NCBI RefSeq assembly: GCF_014873875.1
Contig: NZ_JADBEM010000001.1
Span: 4,898,001 to 4,962,000 of the forward strand
Source: Actinopolymorpha pittospori
Lineage (GTDB): Bacteria; Actinomycetota; Actinomycetes; Propionibacteriales; Actinopolymorphaceae
Direction: 5' to 3'
Length of the DNA stretch: 64,000 nucleotides
The notes beneath the pieces were generated by a model. It saw nothing but the letters and a program-made list of their open reading frames with translations, was not told the DNA's origin and searched no databases. Within the stretch, counting starts at the first letter, position 1; the number at the start of each line of letters is the position of its first letter. Of the stretch, positions 16,471 to 25,287 are shown piece by piece. The position numbers and the translations under genes are program-made.

Positions 16471-17673
16471 ATGACGTACTACCGCAGAGTCGGAGAGGTT
16501 CCGCCCAAGCGACACACGCAGTTCCGGCGGCCCGACGGAAGTCTCTACCGGGAGGAGCTGATGGGTGAGGAGGGCTTCACCTCCGACTCCTCACTCCTCT
16601 ACCACGCAGGCGTCCCCTCGGCGATCGTCGACTCGCAGGTGTGGGACCTGCCGGATCTCACGACCCACGCCAACCACCCCTTGACGCCACGGCACCTGAA
16701 GCTGCACGGGCTGTTCGAAGGGCTGGACTGGAAGTCCTGGGACGCGGTCACCGGCCGGCGGCTGCTGCTCGGCAACGGCGACGTACGTCTGTCCTACGTG
16801 TGGGCAGGGGAGGAGTCGCCCTACTACCGCAACGCCATCGGTGACGAGTGTGTCTACGTCGAGGCCGGATCGGCTCGGGTGGAGACCGTCTTCGGCGTCT
16901 TGGAAGCCGGTCCGGGCGACTACGTCCTGCTGCCCCGGGCGACCACGCACAAGTGGATCCCGACCGGTGACGCGCCCCTGCAGGCCTACTGCATCGAGGG
17001 CAACTCCCACATCGCGCCGCCGAAGAAGTACCTCTCGCGCTACGGCCAACTGCTCGAACACGCGCCCTACTGCGAACGCGACCTGCACGGACCGCAGGAG
17101 CCCTACGTCCGGGAGGGCACCGACGTCGAGGTGCTCGTGAAGCACCGTGGCAGAGGTCCGTCCGGCATCGTCGGCACCCGGATGGTCTACGCCACGCACC
17201 CCTTCGACGTGGTCGGGTGGGACGGCTGTCTCTACCCCTACACGTTCAACGTCGCCGACTTCGAGCCGATCACCGGCCGGATCCACCAGCCGCCACCGGT
17301 GCACCAGGTCTTCGAGGGCGCGAACTTCGTGGTCTGCAACTTCTGCCCCCGCAAGGTCGACTACCACCCGCTGGCGATCCCGGTGCCCTACTACCACTCC
17401 AACGTCGACAGCGACGAGGTGATGTTCTACTGCGGCGGCGACTACGAGGCGCGCAAGGGCTCCGGCATCAGGCTCGGCTCCATCTCGTTGCATCCCGGCG
17501 GGTACGCGCACGGTCCGCAGCCGAGCGCGATCGAGGCGGCGCTGGGTGCGGAGTACTTCGACGAGCTCGCGGTCATGGTCGACACCTTCCGGCCGCTGGA
17601 GCTCGGCGAGGCCGGGCTCGCGAGCGACGACGGTGTCTACGCCTGGTCCTGGGCGGGCCGTCGGGCCGAGTAG
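16471..17673 (+). CDS. hmgA: Homogentisate 1,2-dioxygenase
   Basis: Opens the ring of homogentisate to maleylacetoacetate using Fe(II) and O2. The 400-residue protein is of the cupin type, shorter than the animal enzyme (about 445). Key segments are GDECVYVEAGSARVETVFG, LPRATTHKWIPTG, VVGWDGCLYPYTFNVADFEP, VCNFCPRKVDYHPLAIPVPY, YHSNVDSDEVMFYCGGDY and SISLHPGGYAHGPQP, which carry the His and Glu iron ligands of the family. ATG 16471 has GGAGGGGG upstream. It lies between an MFS gene and a convergent membrane protein gene and completes, with hpd and fahA, three steps of tyrosine catabolism in this window. Confidence 0.95.
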   Translation: MTYYRRVGEVPPKRHTQFRRPDGSLYREELMGEEGFTSDSSLLYHAGVPSAIVDSQVWDLPDLTTHANHPLTPRHLKLHGLFEGLDWKSWDAVTGRRLLLGNGDVRLSYVWAGEESPYYRNAIGDECVYVEAGSARVETVFGVLEAGPGDYVLLPRATTHKWIPTGDAPLQAYCIEGNSHIAPPKKYLSRYGQLLEHAPYCERDLHGPQEPYVREGTDVEVLVKHRGRGPSGIVGTRMVYATHPFDVVGWDGCLYPYTFNVADFEPITGRIHQPPPVHQVFEGANFVVCNFCPRKVDYHPLAIPVPYYHSNVDSDEVMFYCGGDYEARKGSGIRLGSISLHPGGYAHGPQPSAIEAALGAEYFDELAVMVDTFRPLELGEAGLASDDGVYAWSWAGRRAE

Positions 17674-17679
17674 CGCGGC

Positions 17680-18639
17680 TCAGGCGACGCGCTCGTCGAC
17701 GGCCCGGCGTACCCCTCGCATCGAGGTGGCGCCGGCGCCGGCGAGCAGGAGGTCGGAGACGGTGAGCAGCACCCGTGACGCCACGGCGACGACCAGGGCG
17801 TCGGCGGTGTCGAGGACGGGGGAGAACGCGGCCACGAGCACGAGCTCGCGCACGCCGAGCCCGGCCGGGGTGACCACGACGAGGAAACCGACGCACCACG
17901 CGAGGGCGAAACCGCCGAAGGCCAGCGGGAGCGTGGCGCCCGGGTCAGCGCCGAGGCCGACCGCGAGGAGCCACGCGTGGCCGCCGTACAACACCCACTG
18001 AGCCAACCCGGCGAGTGCGGCCAGCGCGGAGGTGCGCCCGCTAAGCGGCCGCTCGAGTTCCGGCCGCCGCGCCAGGCGTAGCAGCCGACCGATCAGCGGG
18101 TTGAGGACGCGCGGATGGGCGAGGGCGAGCAGCAGCGGGATGAGCAGGAACGCCCATCGGAACCCGCGGATCTCGGCCGCCGCCGCGAACGGCAGCGTGC
18201 CGGCCGCGAGCAGCAGCCCGGTCGCCAGGCTGAACAGCATCATCAGGACGAAGACCGTGGCCGAGCGGCGTCGGGGTACGCCGTGGTCACGGCCGAGCTC
18301 CATCTGGGCGAGCATCGGCCACACCGAACCCGGTAGGTGCTTGCCGAGCTGGCTCACGAACAGGACCCGCGCCGCCACGCGCACGGGGAGGCTCGAGCCC
18401 AGACCGGCGAGCAACAGCCGCCACATCAGCATGCTGGCGAGCAGGGCGGCCATCGCGAGGACGAGCGCCGCGAGGACGAGCGCCGGAGGGAGCCGGGTCA
18501 GCGCGTGCCGGATGCCGTCCCATTGGGTGGCGAGGGCGACGACGCCGAACGCCGCCGCCACCGCCACGAAGGCCAGTCTGACGACGCGACTGCCGGCTAC
18601 TCTCAGTGCGGCGTCGCTCACGACACGGAACGGAAACAC
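17680..18639 (-). CDS. UPF0104/lysylphosphatidylglycerol-synthase-like membrane protein
   Basis: Polytopic membrane protein of 319 residues with about eight hydrophobic helices. It resembles the flippase-like membrane domain found in MprF and in UPF0104 proteins (FVSQLGKHLPGSVWPMLAQM, VTPAGLGVRELVLV). It lacks the C-terminal lysyl-transferase domain of MprF, so it may flip a lipid or lipid-linked sugar. GTG 18639 was chosen because TACCCT lies seven bases before it on the minus strand; a much longer frame would overlap the divergent glycosyltransferase gene and reads as low-complexity Arg/Pro. The neighbouring glycosyltransferase supports a glycolipid role. Confidence 0.78.
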   Translation of the reverse strand: MFPFRVVSDAALRVAGSRVVRLAFVAVAAAFGVVALATQWDGIRHALTRLPPALVLAALVLAMAALLASMLMWRLLLAGLGSSLPVRVAARVLFVSQLGKHLPGSVWPMLAQMELGRDHGVPRRRSATVFVLMMLFSLATGLLLAAGTLPFAAAAEIRGFRWAFLLIPLLLALAHPRVLNPLIGRLLRLARRPELERPLSGRTSALAALAGLAQWVLYGGHAWLLAVGLGADPGATLPLAFGGFALAWCVGFLVVVTPAGLGVRELVLVAAFSPVLDTADALVVAVASRVLLTVSDLLLAGAGATSMRGVRRAVDERVA

Positions 18640-18686
18640 GTTCGGAAGGGTACGGCACGGTCTCCCCGCTGTTAGCGTGATTCGCC

Positions 18687-19835
18687 GTGCGGGTGATGGT
18701 CTTTGGTACCTACGACACGCGCAGTCACCCTCGTGTGGGCATCCTCGCCGAGGGACTGCGCCGCCACGGCGTGGAGGTCGCCGAGTGCAACCGACCGCTC
18801 GGCATCGACACGGCGGGGCGCGTGGCGATCCTGCGGCGGCCGTGGCGGCTGCCGCTGCTCGCGCTGCGCATCCTGAGGTGCTGGGCCTTCCTCGCACGGC
18901 GCGCCCGCGCGATGCCGGCACCCGACGCCATCCTCGTCGGCTACCTCGGACACTTCGACGTCCTGGTGGCGCGGCTGTTGTTCCGGCGTACGACGATCGT
19001 GCTCGACCACCTCATCTTCGCGGCCGACACCGCGCGTGACCGGGGTGAGACCGGCGGCGTCAAGCAGGCGTTGCTGCGCGGGCTGGACCGTGCCGCGCTG
19101 CGCTGCGCCGACGTCATCGTGGTCGACACCGAGGAACACCGCGCACTCGTTCCGCCCGCCTACCGCGAACGAGCGGTCGTCGCCCTGGTCGGCGCGCCCG
19201 ACGAGTGGTTCGAGGCCGCTCGCCCGGTCGTGAGTCCGGTCGTGCGCCCGGGCGACGACTCGGCTGTGGGCGCGCGGACCCGGCCGCTGCGTGTGGTGTT
19301 CTTCGGCGTCTTCACCCCCCTCCAGGGCGCGCCGGTGATCGGAGCCGCGCTGCCACTGCTGGCCGGCGTCCCGGTCGAGGTCACCATGGTCGGCCACGGG
19401 CAGGAGTTGGACCGGACGCGGGCGTTGGCGGCGGGAAACACGCAGGTCAACTGGCTGGAATGGGTGCCGCCCGAGGAACTCCCGAAACTGGTCGCCGACC
19501 ACGACGTCTGCCTCGGCGTGTTCGGCACCGGACCCAAGGCCCTGCGCGTCGTACCCAACAAGGTGTTCCAGGGCGCGGCGGCCAACTGCGCGATCGTCAC
19601 CTCCGACACCGGACCGCAGCGAAGGGCGCTGGGCGACGCGGCGATGTACGTCCCGCCCGGTGATGCGGCCGCCCTGGCGGACGCGCTGCGAACCCTCGCG
19701 AACAGTACGCAGAAGGTGACATATCTACGCTCGGCCATGGGTAGCCTCGCTCGCGACGCTTTCACCGCGGACCAGGTCGTGCGACCCCTCCTCGACCGGC
19801 TGCGTACTCCGAAATCCCAGCGGGAGATCTCGTGA
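18687..19835 (+). CDS. Glycosyltransferase, GT4-like
   Basis: Glycosyltransferase of 382 residues with two Rossmann-like halves (GT-B fold). The N-terminal domain starts MRVMVFGTYDTRSHPRVGIL; the C-terminal domain has VVFFGVFTPLQGAPVIG, VTMVGHGQELDRTR and VPNKVFQGAAANCAIVTSDT, which is the usual sugar-nucleotide binding region. GTG 18687 has TAGCGT eight bases upstream. It overlaps the following methyltransferase gene by four bases (GTGA), so the two act together, probably in glycan or glycolipid synthesis. Donor and acceptor are unknown. Confidence 0.85.
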   Translation: MRVMVFGTYDTRSHPRVGILAEGLRRHGVEVAECNRPLGIDTAGRVAILRRPWRLPLLALRILRCWAFLARRARAMPAPDAILVGYLGHFDVLVARLLFRRTTIVLDHLIFAADTARDRGETGGVKQALLRGLDRAALRCADVIVVDTEEHRALVPPAYRERAVVALVGAPDEWFEAARPVVSPVVRPGDDSAVGARTRPLRVVFFGVFTPLQGAPVIGAALPLLAGVPVEVTMVGHGQELDRTRALAAGNTQVNWLEWVPPEELPKLVADHDVCLGVFGTGPKALRVVPNKVFQGAAANCAIVTSDTGPQRRALGDAAMYVPPGDAAALADALRTLANSTQKVTYLRSAMGSLARDAFTADQVVRPLLDRLRTPKSQREIS

Positions 19836-20563
19836 CCCTTCCTCCGCTCAGCCCGAACGCCTGGCTTCGGTGGGATGTGGTGTCCCAACTCCTGCCCGCG
19901 GACGCCTACGCCGTGTTGGAGGTGGGCTGCGGTCAGGGCGGGTTCGGCGTACGCCTCGCGCAGCGTTATCGCTACGTCGGACTCGAGCCCGACGCCTCCT
20001 CGTGCGAGGTCGCCCGCGCGCGACTCGCGGCGGCCGGCGTCGGCGGTGAGATCCGCAAGGGCGACTTCTCCGCCCTCAAGCCGGCGGAGACCTTCGACGT
20101 CGTCTGCGCGTTCGAGGTGATCGAACACATCGAGCACGACGACAAGGCCCTCGCCGAGTGGGCGAGCCGGCTGCGTCCGGGCGGCTGGCTGCTGCTCAGC
20201 ACGCCGGCGTTCCAGCACCGGTTCGGTCCGGCCGATGCGATGGTGGGGCACTTCCGCCGCTACGAGCCGATGATCCTCACCCGCCTGCTGAAGGAGACCG
20301 GGCTGGGAAACGTCGAGGTCCAGCAGTTCGGCGGCCCACTCGGCTACGCCCTCGAAGCCGCCCGCAACCGGGTGGGCAAGCGCCGGGTGTTGCAGCCCAC
20401 CACGATGGCGGAGAAGACGAGCGGCAGCGGTCGGACGCTGCAGCCGAGTTCGCCGTTGCAGGGCGCCGCGACGAAGTACGGCACCTGGCCGTTCCGGGTG
20501 CTGCAGCGGCGGTTCCCCGGACATGGTCCGGGGCTCATCGCCCGTGCGCAACTCGTCGCGTAG
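19832..20563 (+). CDS. Class I SAM-dependent methyltransferase
   Basis: Methyltransferase of 243 residues. Motif I is VLEVGCGQGGFGVRLA, the acidic motif II follows at YVGLEPDAS, motif post-I is at FDVVCAFEVIEHIEHD, and RPGGWLLLSTPAFQHRFG is the later strand. The sequence type, with FEVIEHI and HFRRYEP, is common in sugar or lipid modification clusters. Its GTG start overlaps the glycosyltransferase stop. The target is not known. Confidence 0.88.
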   Translation: MTLPPLSPNAWLRWDVVSQLLPADAYAVLEVGCGQGGFGVRLAQRYRYVGLEPDASSCEVARARLAAAGVGGEIRKGDFSALKPAETFDVVCAFEVIEHIEHDDKALAEWASRLRPGGWLLLSTPAFQHRFGPADAMVGHFRRYEPMILTRLLKETGLGNVEVQQFGGPLGYALEAARNRVGKRRVLQPTTMAEKTSGSGRTLQPSSPLQGAATKYGTWPFRVLQRRFPGHGPGLIARAQLVA

Positions 20564-20595
20564 GACTCCTCTGCGCGTACGTCCGTCGGCCGCGC

Positions 20596-21447
20596 TCAGA
20601 GCACCTCGAGCGGCACCTTCGCGGTCGGCGGTGGGAAGAGCCGGTCGAGTTCGGCCAGATCCGCCTCGGTGAGTCGGACGTCGAGGGCGAGTCGGTTCTG
20701 CTGCACGTGCTCCGGGCGACCCGCCCGTGGGATGACGACGATCTCGGGCTCACGCAGGACCCACGCGAGCGCCACCTGTGCCGGGGTCACCCCGTGCTTC
20801 CTCGCTATCGCGGCGAGACCGGGGTTGGTGAGCAGCCGGCCCTGCTCGATCGGTGAGTACGCCATGATCGGCAGGCCCGCCGCCCTCGCCCACGGCAGCA
20901 GGTCGTACTCGGTCCCGCGCCGGGTCAGGTTGTAGAGCACCTGGTTGGTCGCCACGTCGGCACCACCGGACACCAGCACGAGTTCGGACAGGTCGGCCGT
21001 GTCGAAGTTGCTGACACCCCAGTAGCGGATCTTCCCGGTCGCGACCAGGACCTCGAACGCCTCCAGCGTGGCCTCCAACGGGAGCCGGCCCCGCCAGTGC
21101 AGGAGGTAGAGGTCGATCCAGTCGGTGCCGAGCCGCTGGAGGCTCGCCTCGCACGCCCGGAGCGTTCCGGTTCGACCCGCGTTGCTCGGGAGGAGCTTGG
21201 TGACCAGGAAGACTTCCTGGCGGCGCCCCGCCAGCCCCTCGCCGACGAGCTTCTCCGCGCCTCCGTCGGCGTACATCTCGGCGGTGTCGACGAGGTTCAG
21301 GCCGAGGTCCAGACCAAGACGCAGGGACGCGATCTCCTGCTCGCGCCGCGCCGGGACCTCCGCCCAACCCCAGGTGCCCTGACCGAGCGCGGGGATCTCC
21401 TCGCCCGACGGGAGTGGCACCGCTCGCACAGCGCTGTCCACCTTCAT
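20596..21447 (-). CDS. Aldo/keto reductase
   Basis: NADPH-dependent aldo/keto reductase of 283 residues with a TIM-barrel fold. The catalytic tetrad is recognisable: Asp and Tyr in LVDTAEMYADG, Lys in LVTKLLPSN, and His in LYLLHWRG. The cofactor loop is VIPRAGRPEHVQQN. The sequence VALAWVLREPEIVVIPRAG is typical of the YdbC/AKR5-like branch. ATG 21447 has TACGGT seven bases upstream on the minus strand, so it is probably leaderless; the much longer open frame upstream is a shadow of the divergent nucleotidase gene. Substrate unknown. Confidence 0.9.
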   Translation of the reverse strand: MKVDSAVRAVPLPSGEEIPALGQGTWGWAEVPARREQEIASLRLGLDLGLNLVDTAEMYADGGAEKLVGEGLAGRRQEVFLVTKLLPSNAGRTGTLRACEASLQRLGTDWIDLYLLHWRGRLPLEATLEAFEVLVATGKIRYWGVSNFDTADLSELVLVSGGADVATNQVLYNLTRRGTEYDLLPWARAAGLPIMAYSPIEQGRLLTNPGLAAIARKHGVTPAQVALAWVLREPEIVVIPRAGRPEHVQQNRLALDVRLTEADLAELDRLFPPPTAKVPLEVL

Positions 21448-21648
21448 GTTCTCGACCGTACGCGTCCGCTGACGCGATGCCAGACCCCGTGTGAAGCCCC
21501 GTCGACCGGGATCGGTACAGAAGTGGTCGAGTCGACACGAATCTTCCGTCGGGTCGGAAGCTTCGCGTACTGTGTCGCTCGCCTCCGGCGGGCGCGTGGT
21601 CGGCGCGCGGCCGGCGCCCATCGTCTCGTGATCCGTCGAGGAGAAGTC

Positions 21649-23505
21649 GTGCCCGAACCCGCCACCCGCATCCGCCCGATGGGCCGGCGTGCCGTCCTCA
21701 CCGGAGGCGCCGCGGCGATCCTCGCCGCCGCGGGATTCACCCCGGCGCAGGCCGCGACCGGTAGGTCGGCCGGCAAGGCCACGGGCGAGCCGACGTACAC
21801 GCTCACCGTGATGGGGACGACCGACCTGCACGGCAACGTCTTCAACTGGGACTACTTCGGCGACAAGGAGTTCGACGACACCCAGCACGACGACATCGGT
21901 CTGGCCAAGATCGCGACGCTCGTCGACGCGGTTCGGGCCGAGCGCGGCCGCCGCAACACCTTGCTGATCGACGCGGGTGACACGATCCAGGGGACGCCGC
22001 TCGCCTACTACTACGCCCGGGTCGAGCCGATCACCAAGCAGCGGATCCACCCGATGGCGGCGGCGATGAACGCGATCGGCTTCGACGCGGCGGCCCTCGG
22101 CAACCACGAGTTCAACTACGGCATCCCGCTGCTGCGCACGTTCGAGAAGCAGCTCGACTTTCCGCTGCTCGGCGCCAACGCGGTCGACCAGCGGACAGGG
22201 CAGCCGGCGTTCGCCCCCTACACCGTCAGGACCGTCCGGTTCGAGGGCGCCCGTCCGCTCAAGGTCGGGATCCTCGGCCTGACCAACCCCGGCATCGCGA
22301 TCTGGGACAAGGCCAACGTCGAGGGACAGATGACGTTCCCGGGCCTGGTCGAGCAGGCCCGGGTCTTCGTACCCCGGCTGCGTCGCGCCGGTGCCGACAT
22401 CGTTGTCGTGTCCGCGCACTCCGGCGCCGACACGTCCTCCTCCTACGGCGACGCGCTGCCCTACCCGGAGAACGCCTCGACCCTGCTCGCGGAGGAGGTT
22501 CCCGGGATCGACGCGGTCCTGGTGGGCCACGCGCACGCGGAGATTCCGCAGCGGTTCGTCACCAACAAGGAGACCGGCGCGCAGGTGCTGCTCACCGAGC
22601 CGTCCTACTGGGGTCGCCGGCTCAGCCTCATCGACCTCGACGTTCGCTGGTCCGGCCGGCAGGGTTGGCAGGTCGTGGCGAAGCGGTCGCAGGTGCTCAA
22701 GTCCAACACCGTTCCCGAGGACACCGAGATCGTGGCCCTGCTGAAGGGCGACCACGACAAGGTGGTCACCTACGTCAACTCACCGGTCGGGACCAGCAAG
22801 GAGGCGATGTCGGCGGCCACGGCGAGGTATGAGGACGTGCCGGCCCTCGACTTCGTCAACTTCGTCCAGGCCAAGGCGGTGAAGGACGCGCTGGCCGGCA
22901 CCGCCGACGCGGAGCTGCCCGTGCTGTCCATCGCGGCGCCGTTCAACCGGGACGCGGCCATCCCGGCCGGTCAGGTGTCCGTCCGCGACGTCGCCGGGCT
23001 CTACATCTACGACAACACCTTGCTCGCGGTGCGCTTCACCGGCGCCCAGCTGAAGGACTACCTCGAGCTCTCGGCGACCTACTTCAAGCAGGTGACCGGC
23101 TCGGGACCGTTCGCGCCCGACGACGTGACCAACGCCCCGACGCCGACCGCACCGAGCGGGACGCCCGACTACAACTACGACGTCGTGAGTGGGCTGGACG
23201 CGCCGCTCACCTACGACATCGACATCACGAAGGCCCCGGGCCAACGCATCACGGGTCTGGCCTACGGCGGCGCACCCGTCGGCGCCGACCAGGTGTTCGC
23301 GCTCGCGGTCAACAACTACCGCCAGTCCGGCGGCGGCAACTTCCCCCACGTCAGTACCGCCGAGGTGATCTACAACCGGCAGGTCGAGATCCGCCAGCTG
23401 CTCATCGACTGGGTGAGCGCGGCGGGTGAGATCGACCCGGTCGCGTTCTCCTCGGTCGACTGGCGGCTCGTGGCCGACGGCACACCGGTCGTGATCGAGG
23501 GATGA
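21649..23505 (+). CDS. Exported 5'-nucleotidase/2',3'-cyclic phosphodiesterase-type enzyme
   Basis: Secreted metallophosphoesterase of 618 residues. A twin-arginine signal (MGRRAVLTGGAAAILAAAG) is followed by the calcineurin-like domain: TTDLHGN, LIDAGDTIQGTP, ALGNHEFNYG, VVSAHSGAD and LVGHAHAEI carry the metal ligands. The C-terminal 5'-nucleotidase domain is present (GLYIYDNTLLAVRFTGAQLK, VNNYRQSGGGNFP), which holds the nucleobase. It probably releases phosphate or nucleosides from extracellular nucleotides. GTG 21649 is preceded by GAGGAGA at 21638-21644. Frames extending further upstream overlap the divergent reductase and were rejected. Confidence 0.92.
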   Translation: MPEPATRIRPMGRRAVLTGGAAAILAAAGFTPAQAATGRSAGKATGEPTYTLTVMGTTDLHGNVFNWDYFGDKEFDDTQHDDIGLAKIATLVDAVRAERGRRNTLLIDAGDTIQGTPLAYYYARVEPITKQRIHPMAAAMNAIGFDAAALGNHEFNYGIPLLRTFEKQLDFPLLGANAVDQRTGQPAFAPYTVRTVRFEGARPLKVGILGLTNPGIAIWDKANVEGQMTFPGLVEQARVFVPRLRRAGADIVVVSAHSGADTSSSYGDALPYPENASTLLAEEVPGIDAVLVGHAHAEIPQRFVTNKETGAQVLLTEPSYWGRRLSLIDLDVRWSGRQGWQVVAKRSQVLKSNTVPEDTEIVALLKGDHDKVVTYVNSPVGTSKEAMSAATARYEDVPALDFVNFVQAKAVKDALAGTADAELPVLSIAAPFNRDAAIPAGQVSVRDVAGLYIYDNTLLAVRFTGAQLKDYLELSATYFKQVTGSGPFAPDDVTNAPTPTAPSGTPDYNYDVVSGLDAPLTYDIDITKAPGQRITGLAYGGAPVGADQVFALAVNNYRQSGGGNFPHVSTAEVIYNRQVEIRQLLIDWVSAAGEIDPVAFSSVDWRLVADGTPVVIEG

Positions 23506-23570
23506 TCGAGCGGCCGGGGCAGAACGGACGTACCCACCCGTAGTTCTCATCAGGCTGTCCACATCGGGCC

Positions 23571-23600
23571 AGGCATCCGGGACATCCCAGGGTGATGCCT
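23571..23600 (+). promoter_or_regulatory. Inverted repeat upstream of the first 64-residue gene
   Basis: AGGCATC at 23571-23577 and GATGCCT at 23594-23600 are perfect inverses with a 16-base spacer, ending 36 bases before the start. Function unknown. Confidence 0.3.
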
Positions 23601-23636
23601 GAGGCATGGATTGCGTGCGGGGCCGACTATGGAGGC

Positions 23637-23831
23637 ATGTCGAATCGCGCGAAGTACATCCTCGGTGGCGTAGCGGTCGCCATCCTCGGCTGGTGGCTAC
23701 TGCCCAACTGGCTCGCCACCTTGATCATCGTGGCCGTCGTCGCGGCGCCGGTCGTCGGCTACTTCATGCTGGACGACTCTCAGCGGCGGCGGATCAGCCG
23801 GCTTCGTAACAAGGGCCAGCTGCGCCGGTGA
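23637..23831 (+). CDS. Small membrane protein, paralogue A
   Basis: A 64-residue protein with two hydrophobic segments (YILGGVAVAILGWWLLP and ATLIIVAVVAAPVVGYFML) and a basic tail (SQRRRISRLRNKGQLRR). ATG 23637 follows GGAGG at 23631-23635. It is the same length as, and clearly homologous to, the product at 30627-30821: both begin MSNR, share the turn LLP-W-ATL-IV and GAP/AAPV-GY-ML, and end in SQRRR. No family name is known to me. Topology suggests a helical hairpin with the tail in the cytoplasm. Confidence 0.75.
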   Translation: MSNRAKYILGGVAVAILGWWLLPNWLATLIIVAVVAAPVVGYFMLDDSQRRRISRLRNKGQLRR

Positions 23832-23909
23832 ACGACGCCGGGTCGGCCGCTCCCCGTGCTGACCCGGCACTGCCTCCACCAATGGCGCGTCGACGCGTGG
23901 GTTCGCACC

Positions 23910-25244
23910 CTAGACCGGGTAGCGGCTTCGGGCCGGCGTCGACGCGGCCAGTACCGCGTCGGCGAGTACGCCCGCCTCGTCGGTCTCCAGGGTGCTGGTC
24001 GTGATCCTGATGCCCGGTGGACTGTCGATGCGGAAGAGCGCCCCTGGTGACACCACCCAACCAGCTTCCAACAGCCTCGCGCAGACTCCCGTCTCGTCGG
24101 AGACGGGCACCCAGACGTTGAGGCCTGACCGCCCCTGCCCGTGGACACCGCGACGGGCCAGCGCGGCGAGCAGGGCTTCCCGCCGTTCGTCGTAGCGTCG
24201 CCCGACCTCGGCGACGCCCTTCTCCACGGCGGGATCTCGCCAGAGCGCGACGACCAGCGACTGCAGGATGGTCGACACCCAGCGCATTCCGAGCGCCTGC
24301 CGCCCCTCGACCCGCCCGATCGTCTCCCCATCGCCGGCCACCACCGCACAGCGCAGGTCCGGGCCGTAGGGCTTGGAGACAGAGCGCACCATCGCCCAGT
24401 GGACGGTGGCCCCGGAGAGTGGGTGCAGCGGCTCGTTCGCGAGCTCCGCGGCATGGTCGTCCTCGATCAGCAGGACCCCTGGATGCGTCGCGAGCACCTT
24501 CCGCAGCGCTCCGGCGCGTTCCGCGCTCACACTCGCCCCGAGTGGGTTCTGCGCCCGGCTGGTGACCACCAGCGCCCGGGCGCCCCGCCGGATCGCGACG
24601 TCCACGCCAGCGGGATCCGGCCCGTCGTCGTCGACGGGCACGGCAAGGACCGACAGGCCCATGGCGGCGATCAGGTCGAGCAGGTTGCCCCAGCCAGGGT
24701 CCTCGACGGCCACCTGGTCGCCGGGGGAGAGGTGGGCGTCCAGGACGCGCTCGATGGCGTGCAGGCAGCCGCTCGTGACGGTCAGGTCGTCGGCCGGTAC
24801 GCCGTCGGCCGCCAGTCGCTGTCGGGCCAGATCGGCGAGTTCGGGAGAGACGCCGGAGCCCGCGCCGTACACCACCGGCTCCGGCGTGAGTCGCCGCACG
24901 AGTGTCTCCAGGGCCGGCAGCAGCGCCGGGTCGGGCCCGCCGCTGGACAGGTCACGGGCCCCGACGGGAATCGGCAGTCTGCCCTGGGAGCGCGGCGCCA
25001 CCGCGGGAGCCGTCCGGATCCGAGTGCCGCGCCGGCCGTCGGTCTCGATGACCCCGCGCTGGCGGAGCGTGCGGTAGGCCGCGGCGACCGTGCCGGGGCT
25101 CACCCCCAACTCCTCCGCGAGGGCGCGCACCGCGGGCAGCTTCGTCGCGGGGGTCAGGTCACCCGACCGGACGCCGGACTCGATGCTCGCCGCAATTGCG
25201 TTCGACGTCGTTCCGCTGATGGAATATCGTGAAGACACAAACAC
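23910..25244 (-). CDS. MocR-type PLP-dependent transcriptional regulator
   Basis: A 444-residue regulator combining a GntR-type winged helix (residues about 10-75: PAVRALAEELGVSPGTVAAA, YRTLRQRGVIETDGRRGTRI) with a fold-type-I aminotransferase domain. Features of the latter include TSGCLHAIERVL, VEDPGWGNLLDLIAA, and the probable PLP lysine in RSVSKPYGPDLR. Such proteins sense PLP, GABA or other amines. GTG 25244 falls inside a palindrome at 25237-25252 that may be its own operator. It is divergent from the acetyltransferase gene, which it probably controls. A few in-frame downstream starts are also possible. Confidence 0.9.
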   Translation of the reverse strand: MFVSSRYSISGTTSNAIAASIESGVRSGDLTPATKLPAVRALAEELGVSPGTVAAAYRTLRQRGVIETDGRRGTRIRTAPAVAPRSQGRLPIPVGARDLSSGGPDPALLPALETLVRRLTPEPVVYGAGSGVSPELADLARQRLAADGVPADDLTVTSGCLHAIERVLDAHLSPGDQVAVEDPGWGNLLDLIAAMGLSVLAVPVDDDGPDPAGVDVAIRRGARALVVTSRAQNPLGASVSAERAGALRKVLATHPGVLLIEDDHAAELANEPLHPLSGATVHWAMVRSVSKPYGPDLRCAVVAGDGETIGRVEGRQALGMRWVSTILQSLVVALWRDPAVEKGVAEVGRRYDERREALLAALARRGVHGQGRSGLNVWVPVSDETGVCARLLEAGWVVSPGALFRIDSPPGIRITTSTLETDEAGVLADAVLAASTPARSRYPV

Positions 25245-25252
25245 AAGTTTGT
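25237..25252. promoter_or_regulatory. Candidate MocR operator
   Basis: ACAAAC-ACAA-GTTTGT is a perfect 6-bp inverted repeat between the divergent mocR-like and GNAT genes, overlapping the regulator's start codon. It lies in the only AT-rich stretch of the region, so it could block or steer both promoters. Confidence 0.5.
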
Positions 25253-25287
25253 ACCATCACAAAAGTTCTGGCAAGGGAGCGCCTTCG

